Below, piece after piece: positions 45,668 to 56,689 of a DNA stretch of 64,000 nt. The stretch is from Portulaca oleracea. Lineage: Eukaryota; Streptophyta; Magnoliopsida; Caryophyllales; Portulacaceae. Location of the stretch: positions 6,439,254 through 6,503,253 of the forward strand of contig CM055892.1 in NCBI GenBank assembly GCA_029582165.1, given 5' to 3'. Both the position numbers and the translations under genes were made by a program. Under the pieces are notes generated by a model that saw only the letters and a program-made list of their open reading frames with translations, did not search any database and was not told the origin of the DNA. Within the stretch, counting starts at the first letter, position 1; the number at the start of each line of letters is the position of its first letter.

Positions 45668-45744
45668 CAACACGGTCCGTGTTGATGCAACACGGTCCGT
45701 GTTGATGCAACACGGTCCGTGTTGCCTCAACACGGTCCGTGTTG
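45668..45744. repeat. Four tandem 17-bp palindromes CAACACGGTCCGTGTTG
   Basis: Perfect copies lie at 45668-45684, 45688-45704, 45708-45724 and 45728-45744 with 3-bp spacers (atg, atg, cct). Decayed copies follow to about 45820 (tacacgatccgtgttgg, actcatccgtgttgat). The core CACGGTCCGTG is shared with palindromes of the gypsy LTRs. Confidence 0.92.
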
Positions 45745-45845
45745 AGCCCAGTACCGTTTTTCTTGCTTTCGGGAGACCTACACGATCCGTGTTGGTCTCA
45801 AACTCATCCGTGTTGATCATATTCTTGATGTTTATCTTATATATG

Positions 45846-46195
45846 ACTTAGAGGTACCCTAACTTTTGAAGAAACAATTTTTTGGTACTCTAACTTTTCA
45901 AAACTAATTTTGGGGTACCCTAACTTTTAGGATTAGAAATTACTAGGTGAATTTCCGGCGAAACTCCGATTGATTCAAATAATTTTCGTCCACGAAAACA
46001 AAGGGCATTTTCATCCACAAAAACACTTAATCAATTTCCCGCCTAAAACTCACCGTTGAATTCAAATAATTAGCCGAAAATTCACCTAATTATTTCTAAT
46101 TCTAAAAGTTAGGGTATCCCAAAATTAGTTTTTAAAAGTTGGGGTACCAGAAAAATATTTCACCAAAAGTTAGGGTACCCCTAAGTAATTTTTTG
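45846..46195. mobile_element. MITE, GGTACCCTAA family, left end damaged
   Basis: Close copy of 40307-40665 over its whole length. The right terminus CTAAGTAATTTTTTG is intact. The left terminus keeps only ACTTAG, and no target duplication is visible. Confidence 0.88.
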
Positions 46196-46510
46196 GATCC
46201 TTATACTTGTACCACATGATTCTTCATACTATATAATCTTCTTATACTCTTGAAATAATTCCAACAAAACATACTCATCATTATTTTTTATCTATTGTTC
46301 ACATTTCTAAACTTTTATTTTAAATTAATATTATAATTTTTTTAATAATATTTTTATGATAAATATAATAATATTAATTTTATATGTCCATAAGATAAAA
46401 AAGTGGAGGAAGCAGAAAAGTGAGTTTCTGTGAGGCTATGATAACTCCTGGCTCCCGACTGCTTTGTCCCTGATTTTGATCAACTTTAATTTGCTTTTCT
46501 CATCATTTGG

Positions 46511-46514
<4 letters not shown>

Positions 46515-46557
<43 letters not shown>
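46515..46557 (+). repeat. (CT)n microsatellite, possibly in the 5' leader of the downstream gene
   Basis: About 43 bp of CT on the plus strand. Such CT runs are common in plant 5' leaders. A candidate donor (tctcaa/gtatgag) follows at 46560. Confidence 0.6.
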
Positions 46558-46559
<2 letters not shown>

Positions 46560-46561
<2 letters not shown>

Positions 46562-47663
46562 ATGAGCTAATCATAGTGACAAAAGTTGTAGCGCACCATG
46601 TGGGAATCATGAAGAATCGTATTTGAGTATCAAATGGTGGAGTTTTAAATTACATGTACGACTTTTACTATTGGTATTTAATTACAACTTTTGAGATATC
46701 TAAATTGGAAGATAAGGTTTGTCAGATAAGCTAAGTTTCATTTTCATTATTGAGGTGTCTTGTATAATCTCATTTCAGTCTCGTCTCATCTCATGTCATG
46801 TCAATAGTAAGCCGAATTTAAATTTATAATTAAAGATGATTGAATGAAGATATTTAACTGCCACGGAAGAGTCTTTAAATCATAGATCTAATTTTGTGGC
46901 AAATATTATACATAGAGATTTGGGGTATACAACCTTCTGGTATAATGAGCAATTGGCATATTTATTTCTATCAAAAGAGATTTTATCTTTAATTTATGTA
47001 TCTGTTTGTAAGTGGTTTGAAGCAAATTAATTGTGAGCTTTGAGTCCTTGTGTTATATATCATTGAGAGAGATTGTAAGAGATCATGAAATCTCTAATTA
47101 AAGAGTGTATAATCCTTAGATAGAGTATCTTTTATTTTCTAAATAGTCTGTGTTTTTTCACATTAAAACTTTGTGCTAATCTTTATTTATAATATCATTT
47201 TTTACTATTAATTACACTGCTAATAATGTCCTAAGATCCTATTAATTACATGGTTTCATCATTTATGATCAACAATATTTATGACATGATTTTAGATTCA
47301 TGCATAAATGAGGTTCCCTGACGATATTTCATATTTTTTTATGCCATAAAAAAATAGCACTTATAAACAAAACATCCCTCTATCCTTGGAAAATCTCCAA
47401 CTGTTGAATCAGGCAGCAGAAAATCTTTCCAATACTTTAGTGTAATCATCTCGGAGGGATGCCCCATGCTAGGACCTAATTTTCCAACTTAGGACATGTA
47501 GTTGACCCCAGCTCAAAAGCTAAACCATTTGGTTTGGTTGGTAATGGTAGGTTGGTTAATAAAATTTTGAATATTTGCAACATAATTCTGTTTTTTAAAG
47601 GAGGGTTAATTCTTATAAAATCTCCCCCTGTTTTCTTTCATCTTTCCCTTCATCCTTGTTTAG
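46560..47663 (+). other. Possible 5' UTR intron or upstream region of the myosin-binding protein gene
   Basis: A pyrimidine-rich tract ending ccttgtttag stops two bases before the ATG at 47665, a good acceptor. A donor-like CAA/GTATGA lies at 46560. Otherwise the region is AT-rich with no gene. Confidence 0.35.
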
Positions 47664-47664
47664 C

Positions 47665-49639
47665 ATGAAAAGAGGACCTATGGCAAGCGGCAAAGTAGGT
47701 TCCATGGTGAGCAAAAACAGCCAGAATCTCATGAGCATTTTGATGTACGCAATTCTTGAATGGGTTCTTATTCTTCTCCTTCTCATGAACTCATTTTTCT
47801 TCTACTTTATCAGAAGATATGCATCCTACTTTGGGCTCAGACCACCTTGCCCATGGTGCTCAAGACTTGATCATCACTTGTTAGAAAACAGTCATCCTTA
47901 CAAGGATTTAGTCTGTGAGACTCATGCCAAGGAGATATCCAACCTGACTTACTGTTCGAGTCATCAGAGATTGGCTGAATCTAAGGCTCTGTGTGAACAA
48001 TGCTTCTCTTCTGAGACTAATGCTACTCCTCCTGAAAGCTTTACAAAGTGTGAGTGCACTTGTTGTGGGAAAATATTAACCATGAATGAATGTGATGGTC
48101 GGAATCAAAGCGGGCTGGACTGCAAGCATCAGATCATTTCTGATGCTGGAAGTTTCGATACAAGGGAGTTAGCAGCAGATGATGACAGCAATGAAGAAGA
48201 TGATATTAATGCAAATGCCCAGATTTGTTGTGATTCTTTCCATGAAGATGTTAAGGAAGTGGGTAAAGAATCAGGTAATTGTTATGAGGAACCAAGACAT
48301 CTCCTTATGCCTGATGCTGCACCAACTGCAGTTGTAGTTCCAATTTCACAACTGGATAATCATCAAGGTAACTGCCATCTTCCCAATGATTATATTTCAT
48401 GGAAATATCAAGCCTAGATAATATTTTACTAAGATTGCCTTTGTAAGAGACCACATTGAGCTATTTGAGTAGTTTATGTTTGGTTTAGGCGTTGAACTCA
48501 GCTATGTTTGATATCAAATCTGTGCAAGCTCCAACTCAGATGTTTTCGAGAAAAGTAATTTCTTCTTTTTTGTTTCAGATAACAACAAAGAGATGGAGAA
48601 AGAAGTCGATGATGATGTTTCCTTCACAATCCAACAACTCCAATCATATTTAGAGGCAGAAAGAAAAGCTCGAAATGAGCTGTATGCAGAACTGGAGGCA
48701 GAAAGAAATGCTGCAGCAATTGCCGCAAACCAAACAATGGCCATGATAACGAGGCTTCAAGAAGAGAAAGCAGCTATGCAAATGGAGGCACTGCAGTATC
48801 AAAGAGTGATGGAAGAGCAAGCCAAGTATGATCAACAAGCCCTTCAAATCCTGAATGATCTTGTGGCCAAGAGAGAGCGAGAGAAACTAGAGCTCCAACA
48901 AGAGTTGGATGTTTATCGTGAAAGAGTCTCAGATTATGAGGCAAAGGACAAGGCCCTCCTGATGATTCAAAAATGCGGACATCTCTCTTCTCCCTCGAAC
49001 CTTGAAAGTGACAGTGATGTGTTGTCAATTGATCTAACTCGAGGGTATGACAAGGATGAGGATGAGGATGAGGGTAGAAGGGACACTTCACTCCTGGATT
49101 GCTCCAAGGAGTGGGGAGCCATTGATGACTCCTTTGGAGAGCTTGAGGAAGAGAGACTGTCCATTATGAGGCAGCTTAGGGAGTTGGAAGAGAAGCTATT
49201 TGTTCGTCAAAGTGAAGAGAGTAAGCAGCAGGTGTGTCAGGGAAACCCAAATGCTGAGTTACTATGTAACCAAGAAGTGAACCTGGGCACTAGCTGTTTC
49301 ATTGAGAATCACCCCAAGACAATGGCATCTGTCGCTCGAAATCTGCTTGACCTTGTAGTGTCATCTGACAGTGACACTGAGACCGGAGATAATGAGATGA
49401 GTGGTGAAATTGGCATTGATGAGGGGCTTGTGGTCTGTAAGGTGGAAAGTCAGGGCAAAAGGCATGCAATTGAAAAGGAGATGGATCATGTTTATGGTAG
49501 GCTACAAGCATTAGAAGCAGACACCGAGTTTCTTAGGCATTGTGTTGCCTCTATCAGCAAAGGAAATCATGGGGCAAATGTTCTTCAGGAAATCTTGGAA
49601 CATCTACGTGAGTTAAGGGCGGCAGAGATTTGCTTCTGA
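47665..49639 (+). CDS. Myosin-binding protein with GTD-binding (DUF593) domain
   Basis: Two exons, 47665-48367 and 48579-49639, join in phase (caa g/at) and give 587 residues. Residues 24-49 form one membrane segment (ILMYAILEWVLILLLLMNSF), followed by FGLRPPCPWCSRLDHH with a CxxC pair at 62-65. A cysteine-rich stretch and an acidic linker follow. From about 245 to 335 is a coiled-coil GTD-binding domain (VSFTIQQLQSYLEAERKARN, AELEAERNAAAIAANQTMAM, RLQEEKAAMQMEALQYQRVM). The C-terminus has a second coiled coil (ALEADTEFLRHCVASIS, LQEILEHLRELRAAEICF). Plant proteins of this family sit in vesicle or endoplasmic membranes and bind the globular tail of myosin XI, linking cargo to actin-based streaming. 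The ATG is chosen over an in-frame TTG nine bases upstream. The gene appears intact. Which paralogue it is cannot be told. Confidence 0.93.
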
Positions 49640-50714
49640 AGTAAGAGTCCTCCAAAGGTAAATTTGAAGCACTAATTAGCTCCTTTTTAGTAGCTTCCCC
49701 TTTCTTCTCTTTAGCATTGACATCAAGCTGACAAAACTTATCCGTATCTGAGTACCTGCTAATTGGTCCAACTCATCCATGATAACTGAACTGAATTATC
49801 ATGGCAAGCTTACTGAAATATTCAATGGAAATGCTAGGCATGGTTTAGTATGTATGACCTGTTTAGCATGTGGGTTGAGGTCGTGCTTTGGGCAGTGCCC
49901 TAAATGTTGCTGAAAATCCATACTTTCCTCATGAATTTTCATGTTCACTTGTATGCAGATTTCGAGAATACGGTGGAAGGACTCTAGAGTGCAGGAGGAG
50001 AGAAATTTGCCTTTGCTGTGTTGTCATAGTGTAGTCAAGGTTTTGTCTAGCCTTATAGCAAAGGGAATATGGTTTCTTGCTGGAGCTCAAACAGTTGTGT
50101 ATGTAGTTACAGGGTATTCACAGACTAAACCATCTTCGCAAATGTTCCTTCTGTTTGTACTTCTTGTAATCAGTAACAACCAAGTATGAACACTACCAGA
50201 ATTTAAGTTAGAATAGATTCTCAGGTGGAGAAGGAAGTTGAATCGGATGCAACTCCCCCACTGAATCATTCTAATTAAATGCATTTTCTACATTCATCGT
50301 GATCTGACACCAAAAGCAACTCAAGAATGTTGATACAAATATGCTTAAAGCTTTTAGATCCTATATATGTTGATACAAATTTTATGCTTAAGAATGTGAA
50401 TGAGCTCATCCTAGCTCAGCTCCAGCAGCACAATGCTCGGCCTGTGTTTGATGCTTGAACCGTATTTCAACAAATTATTTCCCCATTTTACAAATTTTGT
50501 TGCCTAAATGAACAAACCACAGGTGGTGTGTTAAGTTGAGTAATGATGAATTTAGGTATGAGTGGGTACCATGCTTAAATTGGCTGAATTACATCCTATC
50601 TCATGCCAAGGAAAAACCTGGTTTTATTAACTGAGATCTAAATGATGGAGTTACAAATCCATGGCAATTCAGATGTAGGGAACAAAAGTTACAACAACGC
50701 AGAAGCATAGAGGT
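49640..50714. other. 3' regions of two convergent genes
   Basis: Contains the 3' leader of the myosin-binding gene, perhaps with a spliced segment (caaag/gtaaat about 49658 to gtatgcag/atttcg about 49959). It also holds the 3' region of the sarcosine oxidase gene. No further gene is seen. Confidence 0.45.
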
Positions 50715-51962
50715 TTAAGTAGTGTCAGGAGCCTTGATGCCTACTTGTTCTGCAAAGGCTTTGAGATTTCCCTTGGGGTTTTGGTGAAATCTAGCAAGCT
50801 TGAAGTAGTCCAAGTGGAGTCCCTGGGCGTCCCCTTTGAGCACCATATCGGCGAGAATCCTGCCAATGACGGGCCCCATCTTGAATCCATGGCCAGAAAA
50901 CCCACCTGCAATGACAACATCGTTGGCAAACTCCCCTCCTAGAAAGTCAATGACATAGTCCTCGTCGGGGGTCATGGAGTACATGCAAGACAAAGTTGAG
51001 ACGGGGCCATCATCCTCAACCCGACCTCCAAATCTGTCATGGATCCACTTTCTTAAGACGTGGATAAGGTCTGATCGAGGGGACCAAGTGCGAGAGTCAG
51101 GGTCACAGGGGCGGCCCCCATGGACAGCTATCTTGATGAGCCCTGGGTACTCGAGGGAAGGTGTGCCATAGATGTAGGGGTTTCCATACCCTGCAAAGGT
51201 AGGGAATCCCCCTTGGATGTTGTAGTCACTCTCATGTCCTTGTTTGATCCGCCAGTAACATATGGTGGTCTCCAGGGGTTGGATTGGAAGTTGAAGCTCA
51301 GGCCTGAGTGCTTCCACCAGCTTCTTAATCCAGGGTCCAGCAGTGAGTACACATTTCTTGCCACGAAACTTGTCCCCCGTAGCTGTGGAGACTAAAATGC
51401 CGCTGCTATCCCGTGTGATGCCGGTAACCTGGATGTTGTCCTTGAGAAGGGCGGCATGCCGAAGAGCGAGGGCCTGGAACATGGCAACGGCCTTAGTGGG
51501 TTTGATGACACCAGCACCCTGAGAGACGACACCGATCCAGCCGTCAGGGATGGCGAGAGTACCGGAGAAGTGTTGGTGGAGCTGGTGGGGATGGAGGACC
51601 TGACATGGGACTGATGGGGAGTTAGAGATGACAGCTTGTAAAGAGAGGTCATTGGAGGGGCCAACGTCGAGGTGGGTTGTTGGGTAGATGACACGATAAC
51701 CAATCTGAGATTGGGCATGTTCCCAGAGTGCAGTAGACTGAATTACCAAGGGAGGGTAGTAATGCTCGGGGTAAGTGAGGCGTATGGTTCGGGACTCACC
51801 GTGTGAGGAGCCACGGTTATGAAGCAAGTCAAACTGCTCAAGTAACAGGGTTGAGCAGCCTCTCTTGGATGTCTCGTACGCAGTGCACGACCCCATTATT
51901 CCACCTCCTACCACTATTACATCAAACAATTTCTCTCCACTACTACTGCTACTACTCTCCAT
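50715..51962 (-). CDS. Probable sarcosine oxidase (FAD-dependent, monomeric type)
   Basis: One uninterrupted frame of 415 residues. Residues 13-24 (FDVIVVGGGIMG) form the FAD-binding dinucleotide fold, with Glu42 at the end of the second strand for the adenosine ribose. GSSHGESRTIRLTYPEHYY (51-69) is typical of the family. Cys326 in LSCMYSMTPDEDYVID sits at the place where monomeric sarcosine oxidases bind FAD covalently. GFSGHGFKMGPVIG (354-367) is the C-terminal FAD contact. The enzyme would oxidise sarcosine, pipecolate or related N-methyl or cyclic amino acids to imines with release of hydrogen peroxide. In plants a single such gene without introns is usual, and the length fits. The gene is intact and converges on the myosin-binding gene. 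A peroxisomal signal of the SKL type is not evident at the end (PDTT). Confidence 0.93.
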   Translation of the reverse strand: MESSSSSSGEKLFDVIVVGGGIMGSCTAYETSKRGCSTLLLEQFDLLHNRGSSHGESRTIRLTYPEHYYPPLVIQSTALWEHAQSQIGYRVIYPTTHLDVGPSNDLSLQAVISNSPSVPCQVLHPHQLHQHFSGTLAIPDGWIGVVSQGAGVIKPTKAVAMFQALALRHAALLKDNIQVTGITRDSSGILVSTATGDKFRGKKCVLTAGPWIKKLVEALRPELQLPIQPLETTICYWRIKQGHESDYNIQGGFPTFAGYGNPYIYGTPSLEYPGLIKIAVHGGRPCDPDSRTWSPRSDLIHVLRKWIHDRFGGRVEDDGPVSTLSCMYSMTPDEDYVIDFLGGEFANDVVIAGGFSGHGFKMGPVIGRILADMVLKGDAQGLHLDYFKLARFHQNPKGNLKAFAEQVGIKAPDTT

Positions 51963-52031
51963 CTCTACCCTCTCTCAGTTTGCTTAGTTGCTTATGTTTA
52001 TGACCCAACTGGGGGAATTCTCAATCAGATG

Positions 52032-52043
52032 ATTGGTTATAAA
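52032..52043 (-). promoter_or_regulatory. Possible TATA box of the sarcosine oxidase gene
   Basis: On the minus strand tgtttataacca lies about 75 bases before the ATG. It is the only TATA-like motif close enough for a short leader. Confidence 0.35.
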
Positions 52044-53016
52044 CAGATGAGCTTATGCCCCTAATTGTGACATCCAACGTCACATATTCCACCACCCACT
52101 TGCCACGCCAGTTACCTCTTCTTATCCTCCTTCCCACCAAGCTAAGACAAAATTCCTCTTCCTTGCCGAGTTGCACTTTTTACTGCCTCCATTTCACTAT
52201 TTATCACAAGAAAATATCAATTACAAGTTACAACTCACAACCATCGGGTTTGTGTCCATTACGATATTTGGTGATGTTCCAACCCACACTCTAATTGTCC
52301 AAATTTCAGGCTTTGAATATTCTATGAATTTATTTGAACCTAAATTTCAGACCAAATTCGGATGTATTTCTTTTTTAAACCAAACTTGACTCCAATTTTA
52401 GAATCAGACATGACCAAATTGTCTGAATTTAAAATTTGGACAAAAATATGATCAAACCCAGTCTAATTCGAATCGGACAAATTCAAGTATTGGAGTCGAA
52501 CAAATTTTTGCCAACACTACCCACAACAACCTTTCTTTGTATGAAATGCTGCGAAAATTTTAGTTATCATTTCTTAATGGAAAATATTTTAAGTGGATTC
52601 CTAATTTTATACTCCATTCATTCCATATTAATTGCTGTCATTGGAAATTGTGCAATCAAATATTAAAAATTTTGACAATAAAATCTTCAATATATACAAT
52701 GACATACTATATAAAATTACTATTTTTAGATTCATAACGAAAAATACTGTGTTAAATGTATAATATTGCAATTGTTAAAAGATTATTATATAAAAAAATT
52801 ATCAAAGAAAAATTGATATTGAAAACCGTGAGAGTCAACAAAATGACAATTAATATGAAACGAAAGAAGCAATGATCATTCAAAAAAAGCTTTCTATGAG
52901 GGTAAAGAAAAAAAAGTCTGAGTAAAATTTTCCCACAAAAATTTCTTGAGAAACATTTACATAGAAGTCTATCAAACACTGAAAAAAAACTATTACATTG
53001 TTCTTGAGGTAGTAAA

Positions 53017-53018
<2 letters not shown>
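52044..53018. other. Intergenic DNA, with a decayed hAT-like fragment
   Basis: About 52310-52520 carries words such as accaaattcggat, gaatcggacaaattcaa and an end aaatttttgccaacacta, similar to the right end of the MITE at 39782. The rest is AT-rich with nothing recognised. Confidence 0.4.

Positions 53019-53064
<46 letters not shown>
53019..53064. repeat. (AT)n microsatellite
   Basis: About 46 bp of pure AT dinucleotides in intergenic DNA. Confidence 0.9.
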
Positions 53065-53069
<5 letters not shown>

Positions 53070-53697
53070 AAATAGGGTAAGTAGAATTTAGGTAGGTTAG
53101 CTAACATTGAATATGTATTAGTAGTTAAAATAGTATGGGTATATATATGTAATTAATGTTTAAATATATGCAAGTTAATGTAGGAAGGTTGAAATATTTT
53201 AAATAGTGTATATGATGTAAGTAGAAAAATAAGTAAGATAAGTCCTACATAACTTTCAAAACAACATAGCCTAAATAATAAGTAGGACATGTTATTTTCA
53301 CAGGTGAGGTTGGTTGCATGATAAATAATAAATTCTATAAATAAAACTTTGGATCATTTCAGGTTAGGTTTGATAAATTTAGTGAGGCTTGATAAATTGA
53401 GACATCCAATTTATATGAAGTTTTTCTGTTTAGTAGGCACTTTTAGTAATAATCGGTCATTTTTTTTTTTGACGGAATAGTTAGTCATTAACATATATGA
53501 TATAAATTTTAAAGAGATATATGGTATGAAATGAAAGTAATTAGTTAAAGTTATAGTAATAACCTAGTAGAGAAATGTTTTGGATTTAATCTATTAATAT
53601 ATAAAAATAATATCTTTGAATTTTGAAATGATGGGTAGAGAGTAAATTTAGTCATTTCTCACCTAAATAAAATACAATATAATTTTAGTATCAAAAC
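53065..53697. other. AT-rich intergenic DNA
   Basis: No gene seen. The stretch at 53597-53655 (taatatataaaaataatatc, tttgaattttgaaat) is repeated at about 55605-55670 on the other side of the LINE. Confidence 0.45.
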
Positions 53698-53719
53698 AAT
53701 ATATATATATATATATATA

Positions 53720-55554
53720 AACCATTCATTAAACAAAAAAAAAACTGAGGGAAGTTACAACCCTATTTGCAAAAGTAATATATACAAAGTTTGTATTTGT
53801 GTGAGCGATTAGCCAGGAAAAGAGTTCTATCATGTAGTACTGATCTGATACTGTGATGTATGACGTGAGGAGGCTTGACCCTGTTCTTGCAACAAGTAAG
53901 ATTCCTTGCAGCCCAAATGTTGTATATATAGCTGGTGGTGCAAGCCATTACAAACTCTCTCTTCCACCGAGAAGTTTTCCAGGTGAGGATTCTCTTGCAC
54001 CAGTGTTCAAAGGAGTGACCAGTAGGGAGGGTCAGCTAGCTTGAAATGTCAACTCTAATCTGAGTAGCATGGGGGCAATTGTAGAAAAGTTAATCAATAG
54101 TTTCTTCCTCTTGACGACATAAGGAGCAAGTAGGATCTAGGCCCGGTGAAAAGCGTAGTAGGCGGGATTTAGTTTGCAGACTTCCATGCAATGCAATCCA
54201 AGCAATATAAGAATGTCGAGGGGTGCTGAGCTTGTTCCAAACCAGTCTTGCCCATGGCCAATTCTCCTGCGGTCCCATGAGCCATTCGTAGCCATCTCTA
54301 AGTGTGTATTTGTGATGAAGGTTTATAGCTGACCTGAAGGTATCTCGAACCTTGCATAACTTCTTGAAGTACCAACAAACATCAGCGGTAGGTTGGTACT
54401 CCCACCATTGAGTCCCATGGAGATATCTTCCGTGTATCCATTTGATCCAAAGGCAAAGCTTGTTATTCTGGATATCAAAGACCTGTTTAGCTATTAGAGA
54501 AATGTTCTAGTGATGGAGATCTTTCAGCCCTAAACACCCTTTAGACTTGGAATTACAGACTGTGGACCAAGCAATAGGGGGGCTTTTTTTATAGTTTTCA
54601 TCAGCACCCCAAAGGAAGTTCCAGCAGATCTTGGTGACCTCCTGGATTACTGCTTGTGGGAGGATGAGAATAGAAGCCCAGAAAGAATACATACCTATGA
54701 GGGCTGTATTGATGAGTGTGGCTCTCCCAGCATAAGAGAGGTTACTTGTCTTCCACAGCTAAATCTTACCAGTGATTTTCTCTACAAGTTTGCAACAATC
54801 CATTTTGCTGAGCTTGCTAGAAGTGATAGGCGTGCCAAGGTAGTAGAAAGGGAGCGCCCGTTCCTGGAAACCGGTGTTCAGCAGGATGGTATCCTTGACA
54901 TGGGAAGGGACCCCGCTAATGAGGATAGTAGATTTTGTGGGGTTTGCAGCAAGAACCGAAGCTTCCTGAAAGTGATTCAAGGCGCTCATCAGGAGGTTTA
55001 TGGCGTCAGGGTCTGCAGCACTGAAGACCATAAGATCGTCGGCGAACACCAAATCATTAAGCTAGAACTGCCTGCATCTTGGATAATATTTGAAGTTCGG
55101 GTTATGGGCTACACCCATGAAGCATATCGATAGGTAGTCCATAGTGAGGACGAAAAGAAGAGGTGAGATAGGGTCTCCCTGGCTAAGACCTCTACCACCT
55201 TTGAAGAAACCGTAGTTACCCCCATTAACTTGAATTGTGAACGAAGTAGTGGTGACGCACTCCATAATCTACTAGATGAAGGTTGATGGGAAGTTATAAT
55301 TGTGAAGGAGTTTTCTGATGAAATCCTAGTGAATAGTGTCAAAGGCCTTGCGCAAGTTTATTTTGAAGAGACATCTAGACTGGCTGTTCTTCCTATTGAA
55401 GCCACGGGTGAGTTCCAGGCACATAAGGACATTGTGCAGGAGTTCCCTACCAGGAATGAATGCAGCTTGGCTTTCATGAATGGTTCCAGGGAGGACTTGC
55501 TTGAGTTTACTGGCTATAAGTTTTGATATACACTTGTAGACTGTATTGCAACAA

Positions 55555-55558
<4 letters not shown>
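53720..55558 (-). mobile_element. 5'-truncated L1-type LINE, decayed
   Basis: The minus strand carries the second half of a LINE ORF2 in several frames. At 55062-55265 is GGRGLSQGDPISPLLFVLTM (RT), and at 54759-55052 VFADDLMVFSAADPD, the catalytic FADD box, with LPFYYLGTPITSSKLSK. At 54507-54692 is the thumb (ICWNFLWGADENYKKSPPIA), and at 54090-54278 the C-terminal zinc region (WKLxTPRH-like LSTPRHSYIAWIALHG, CSLCRQEEETID). A tail to 53763 reads IYNIWAARN. The endonuclease and the 5' part of RT are missing. Both ends meet (TA)n. The 3' side (gtttaatgaatggtt then TA repeats) has a TA tail in place of a clear poly-A tail. Confidence 0.85.

Positions 55559-55605
<47 letters not shown>
55559..55605. 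repeat. (TA)n microsatellite at the 5' edge of the LINE
   Basis: About 47 bp of TA. A shorter TA tract (53698-53719) lies at the other edge of the LINE. Confidence 0.9.
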
Positions 55606-55607
<2 letters not shown>

Positions 55608-55851
55608 TATAAAAGTAATATATAAAGGTAATATTTTTGAATTTTGAAATACTGAATAGGTAGTGAATTTTAGTGCCCATATCCAATCAAATCATAGATA
55701 GATATGATATTTTATCTGCTTTTCCCGCTTATTTCCACCCAAAGATAATTTATTAATTTTTGAATTAAGCAAATTCTTATCAATTATGATTCTCATCTCT
55801 TAATTTAAGTTGAATCGTCGACACATTTTTTAACCGTCAATACCCTAATCC
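55606..55851. other. AT-rich spacer
   Basis: Begins with the second copy of the sequence found left of the LINE. Nothing else is recognised. Confidence 0.4.
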
Positions 55852-55856
55852 CTACT

Positions 55857-56645
55857 TGAAGAAACTCAAGCCCAGATTGAGGACCTCATCGCAGCAAGCT
55901 CTGAGGACCTCCAGCTCCAGCTTTAGATTTTTGTTTGAAAGATTGACAAACAGTAATTTAGGGAAGTATCTTCTAAAATCCCTGAATTATAATCTCTCAT
56001 ATTTGTCCTGATTTGATATTACAACCGTTGCCTTCCTTATTTCCAGATATCACTCTTATGGAAAAAGAATCAAGGATATCAAGAAGATTGTGAAGAGAAC
56101 TCAAGATTGGAAACTATCCTTTCCAAAAGATAGAAGCCGTTGCTGCCCCTAACTCCCAACTATTTATATGGCTGAATATCTCCCTTGAAGAAGGATTGAT
56201 TTCCAAGCAAGTAAATCAGTTGTAGCAGTTTTGTGAAAGAAAACTCTGAGTGTAGGAATATTGAGCGAATATTCTCAGTGTAACCACATTTGTGTTGTGG
56301 TGAGTTTTGTAACCAGTGGTATAATTGGTGAGGACCTGCTGAGGTCGTAAGTTTGGTTGAATCCAGTGAACCTCTGCTGAGTGAGGTCACTGTTTGTAAT
56401 CGCCTCTTCCGTGAGGGCTCAAGAACAGAAGACGTCTGTAAGGTCTTCTGTCCTAGTAAGCTGCTTTGAGGACCTCACAGTCTTCTTACCAGCTGAGTTG
56501 TAAACTTCCTCCTTTTAAGCACTTTTGTTCAATAATAAAGAAGTATTTTTCAGTATTTAAAAGTGCTATTAATCTAAGTTGTGTTGATTAAAGTGCAGAT
56601 TATTTACATAACCCTAATCACCCCCCCCCCTCTAGGGTTATTTCA
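55857..56645 (+). repeat. Gag-only Copia, 5' LTR
   Basis: Matches 59069-59854 with a handful of single-base differences and a longer C run at 56620-56630. Confidence 0.95.
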
Positions 56646-56647
56646 AT

Positions 56648-56662
56648 TGGTATCAGAGCAGG
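56648..56662 (+). promoter_or_regulatory. Primer binding site (tRNA-Met type)
   Basis: TGGTATCAGAGCAGG lies two bases after the 5' LTR. TGGTATCAGAGC is the standard plant Copia primer site. Confidence 0.9.
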
Positions 56663-56689
56663 TCCACAGATCTGAAGAGTCTAACAACT

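Noticed and set aside
47656..47664. Upstream TTG as start of the myosin-binding protein
   Set aside because: An ATG follows nine bases later in the same frame, and a likely splice acceptor (tttag) overlaps the TTG region.
54654..55133. 159-codon plus-strand frame
   Set aside because: Shadow of the LINE reverse transcriptase, which is read on the minus strand with recognisable motifs.
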